Of a stretch of 64,000 bases of DNA, positions 63,211-64,000 are shown one piece after another. The stretch is from WLMZ01 sp031410915 (GTDB lineage: Bacteria > Actinomycetota > Acidimicrobiia > Acidimicrobiales > Ilumatobacteraceae). The stretch is taken from the NCBI GenBank assembly GCA_031410915.1, contig JANNZY010000196.1, positions 39,594-103,593 of the forward strand, written 5' to 3'. Made by a program: the position numbers and the translations under genes. Each line of letters starts with the position of its first letter. Positions within the stretch are counted from its first letter, which is position 1. Below the pieces are notes generated by a model. It was not told where the DNA came from, did not search any database, and saw nothing but the letters and a program-made list of their open reading frames with translations.

Positions 63211-64000
63211 ATGTCGAGCTTCCCCCCGCCGCCAGGAAGGGGCAACCCCCACGGAGGTCCGTTCGGCCCTCCACCCAGCGCTCCCCCGCAGCAACCACGG
63301 TACGAGCCGGCGCCGTTCGACCAGCCCCAATACCAGCCACCGCAGTATCAGCAGTCTCAGTTCTCGCCGATCCCGGCACCCTCGCCGACGCCGGGCTCCA
63401 CGCCGCCGGTGTGGAAGAAGTGGTGGTTCGCGGTCGGGCTGCTGGTCGTGGCCGGCGGCATCGTCACCGCAATCGTCGTGGCGACATCAAACAAGGACGA
63501 GGCACGGGTCACCAGCGACACCCGCTTCGACGACATCACCGTGCCCACGTTCGACGTCACGATCCCCGACATCACGTCGCCGCAGATCCCCGACGTCACT
63601 GTCGACATCACCATCCCGTCCGGCACCACGCCCGACACCACGCCCGACACCACGCTCGACTCCACGCTCGACACCACGCTCGACACCACGGCGGACACGA
63701 GCACCGAAGCCACCACGTCAGCGACGGGCGGGGTCGACAGCGACGACTTGATCGTCGGTCAGATCGCAACGGTGGACGGTGGGTCCACCGTCCGGCTCAA
63801 CTCGGTCACACCGAACGCCCCACTGCTCGACGACTTCTTCACGCCCGACGAGGGCAACACGATCACCCGCCTCGACGTCGAGGGCTGCGCCGGCACGGAG
63901 GGCCTGTACTTCAACTCGCTGTACTGGCAGGGCTTCGCCGAGGACAACACCTCGATCGACGCGTTCCTGTTCGGCGGCGACCTGCCGACCTTCGAGATCG
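63211..64000 (+). CDS. Anchored secreted protein, truncated by window edge
   Basis: The frame is open from ATG 63211 to the window end (at least 263 residues). Residues 1-70 are Pro/Gln-rich (PPQYQ) cytosolic, one membrane helix lies at about 72-92 (WWFAVGLLVVAGGIVTAIVVA), then a Thr/Asp/Pro linker with TTPD/TTLD repeats, and from about 175 a folded domain (IATVDGGSTVRLNSVTPNAPLLDDFFTPDEGN) resembling DUF4352-type extracellular domains. TAGCGT 7 bases upstream of the ATG gives a leaderless start. Function unknown. Confidence 0.7.
   Translation, partial: MSSFPPPPGRGNPHGGPFGPPPSAPPQQPRYEPAPFDQPQYQPPQYQQSQFSPIPAPSPTPGSTPPVWKKWWFAVGLLVVAGGIVTAIVVATSNKDEARVTSDTRFDDITVPTFDVTIPDITSPQIPDVTVDITIPSGTTPDTTPDTTLDSTLDTTLDTTADTSTEATTSATGGVDSDDLIVGQIATVDGGSTVRLNSVTPNAPLLDDFFTPDEGNTITRLDVEGCAGTEGLYFNSLYWQGFAEDNTSIDAFLFGGDLPTFEI
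63625..63696. repeat. Six 12-base repeats in linker of the anchored protein
   Basis: Six units of ACCACG(C/G)(C/T)CGAC type (the fourth starts TCC, the last ends GCGGAC) encode TTPD/TTLD/STLD/TTAD. They keep frame and lie between the membrane anchor and the extracellular domain. Confidence 0.85.

Overview
The window is GC-rich (roughly two-thirds G+C) actinobacterial chromosome with ordinary housekeeping and accessory metabolism and no phage, transposase, CRISPR array, rRNA or tRNA that I can see. The gene content (GlgE/TreS-maltokinase glycogen route, polyphosphate glucokinase, an F420-type LLM oxidoreductase, TIGR03085-type DinB-like protein, DtxR/Zur-style operators) and the very frequent leaderless promoters fit an Actinomycetota member, possibly Acidimicrobiia (Ilumatobacter-like). 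That placement is inference, not a search result.

Layout. 1-1.5 kb: a truncated lipoprotein, a small membrane protein and a DoxX-like protein. 1.6-5.9 kb: an iron-linked operon (lipoprotein, FTR1 permease, hydantoinase-A-like ATPase, membrane-anchored small protein) behind a DtxR/IdeR-like box. 6-8 kb: an Fe-S (6-4)-type photolyase and a NUDIX hydrolase. 8.1-17.4 kb: trehalose/alpha-glucan block, treY-treZ on + converging on glgE and a treS-maltokinase fusion on -, with one strong hairpin between them. 17.5-18.4 kb: ferritin-like protein and a small acidic protein. 18.4-26.8 kb: a tightly overlapping minus-strand exopolysaccharide operon (GT2, GT4, pyruvyltransferase, flippase-GT39 fusion, cellulose-synthase-like GT2, GH8). 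27-35 kb: hydrolase, DyP peroxidase, CoA-transferase, HxlR regulator, MatB-like synthetase, a five-unit hairpin repeat array, YeiH exporter and divergent LysR regulator. 36-45 kb: sugar-1-phosphate transferase, unknown anchored protein, Baeyer-Villiger-type monooxygenase, methyltransferase, aldo/keto reductase, LLM oxidoreductase and a second inverted-repeat cluster. 45-49 kb: dienelactone hydrolase, FAD oxidoreductase-Rieske oxygenase pair. 49-52.6 kb: ppgK with two lipoproteins. 52.6-58.6 kb: acyl-CoA dehydrogenase with a coupled micro-ORF, aldo/keto reductase, an orphan molybdenum hydroxylase subunit, YCII protein, SDR. 58.6-64 kb: znuABC with divergent Fur-family regulator, GNAT and PIG-L pair, and a truncated anchored secreted protein.

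The window's main general signal is transcriptional: more than twenty genes have a TANNNT -10 element ending 5-8 bases before the start codon with no Shine-Dalgarno, meaning leaderless mRNAs. I used this to choose several starts. In two places it gives divergent gene pairs whose -10 elements overlap each other (34421-34437 and 28161-28170). The best candidates for something undescribed are the FTR1/hydantoinase-A operon, the hairpin array at 32953-33276, the duplicated inverted repeats at 44569-44759 and the divergent leaderless promoter at 34421-34437.
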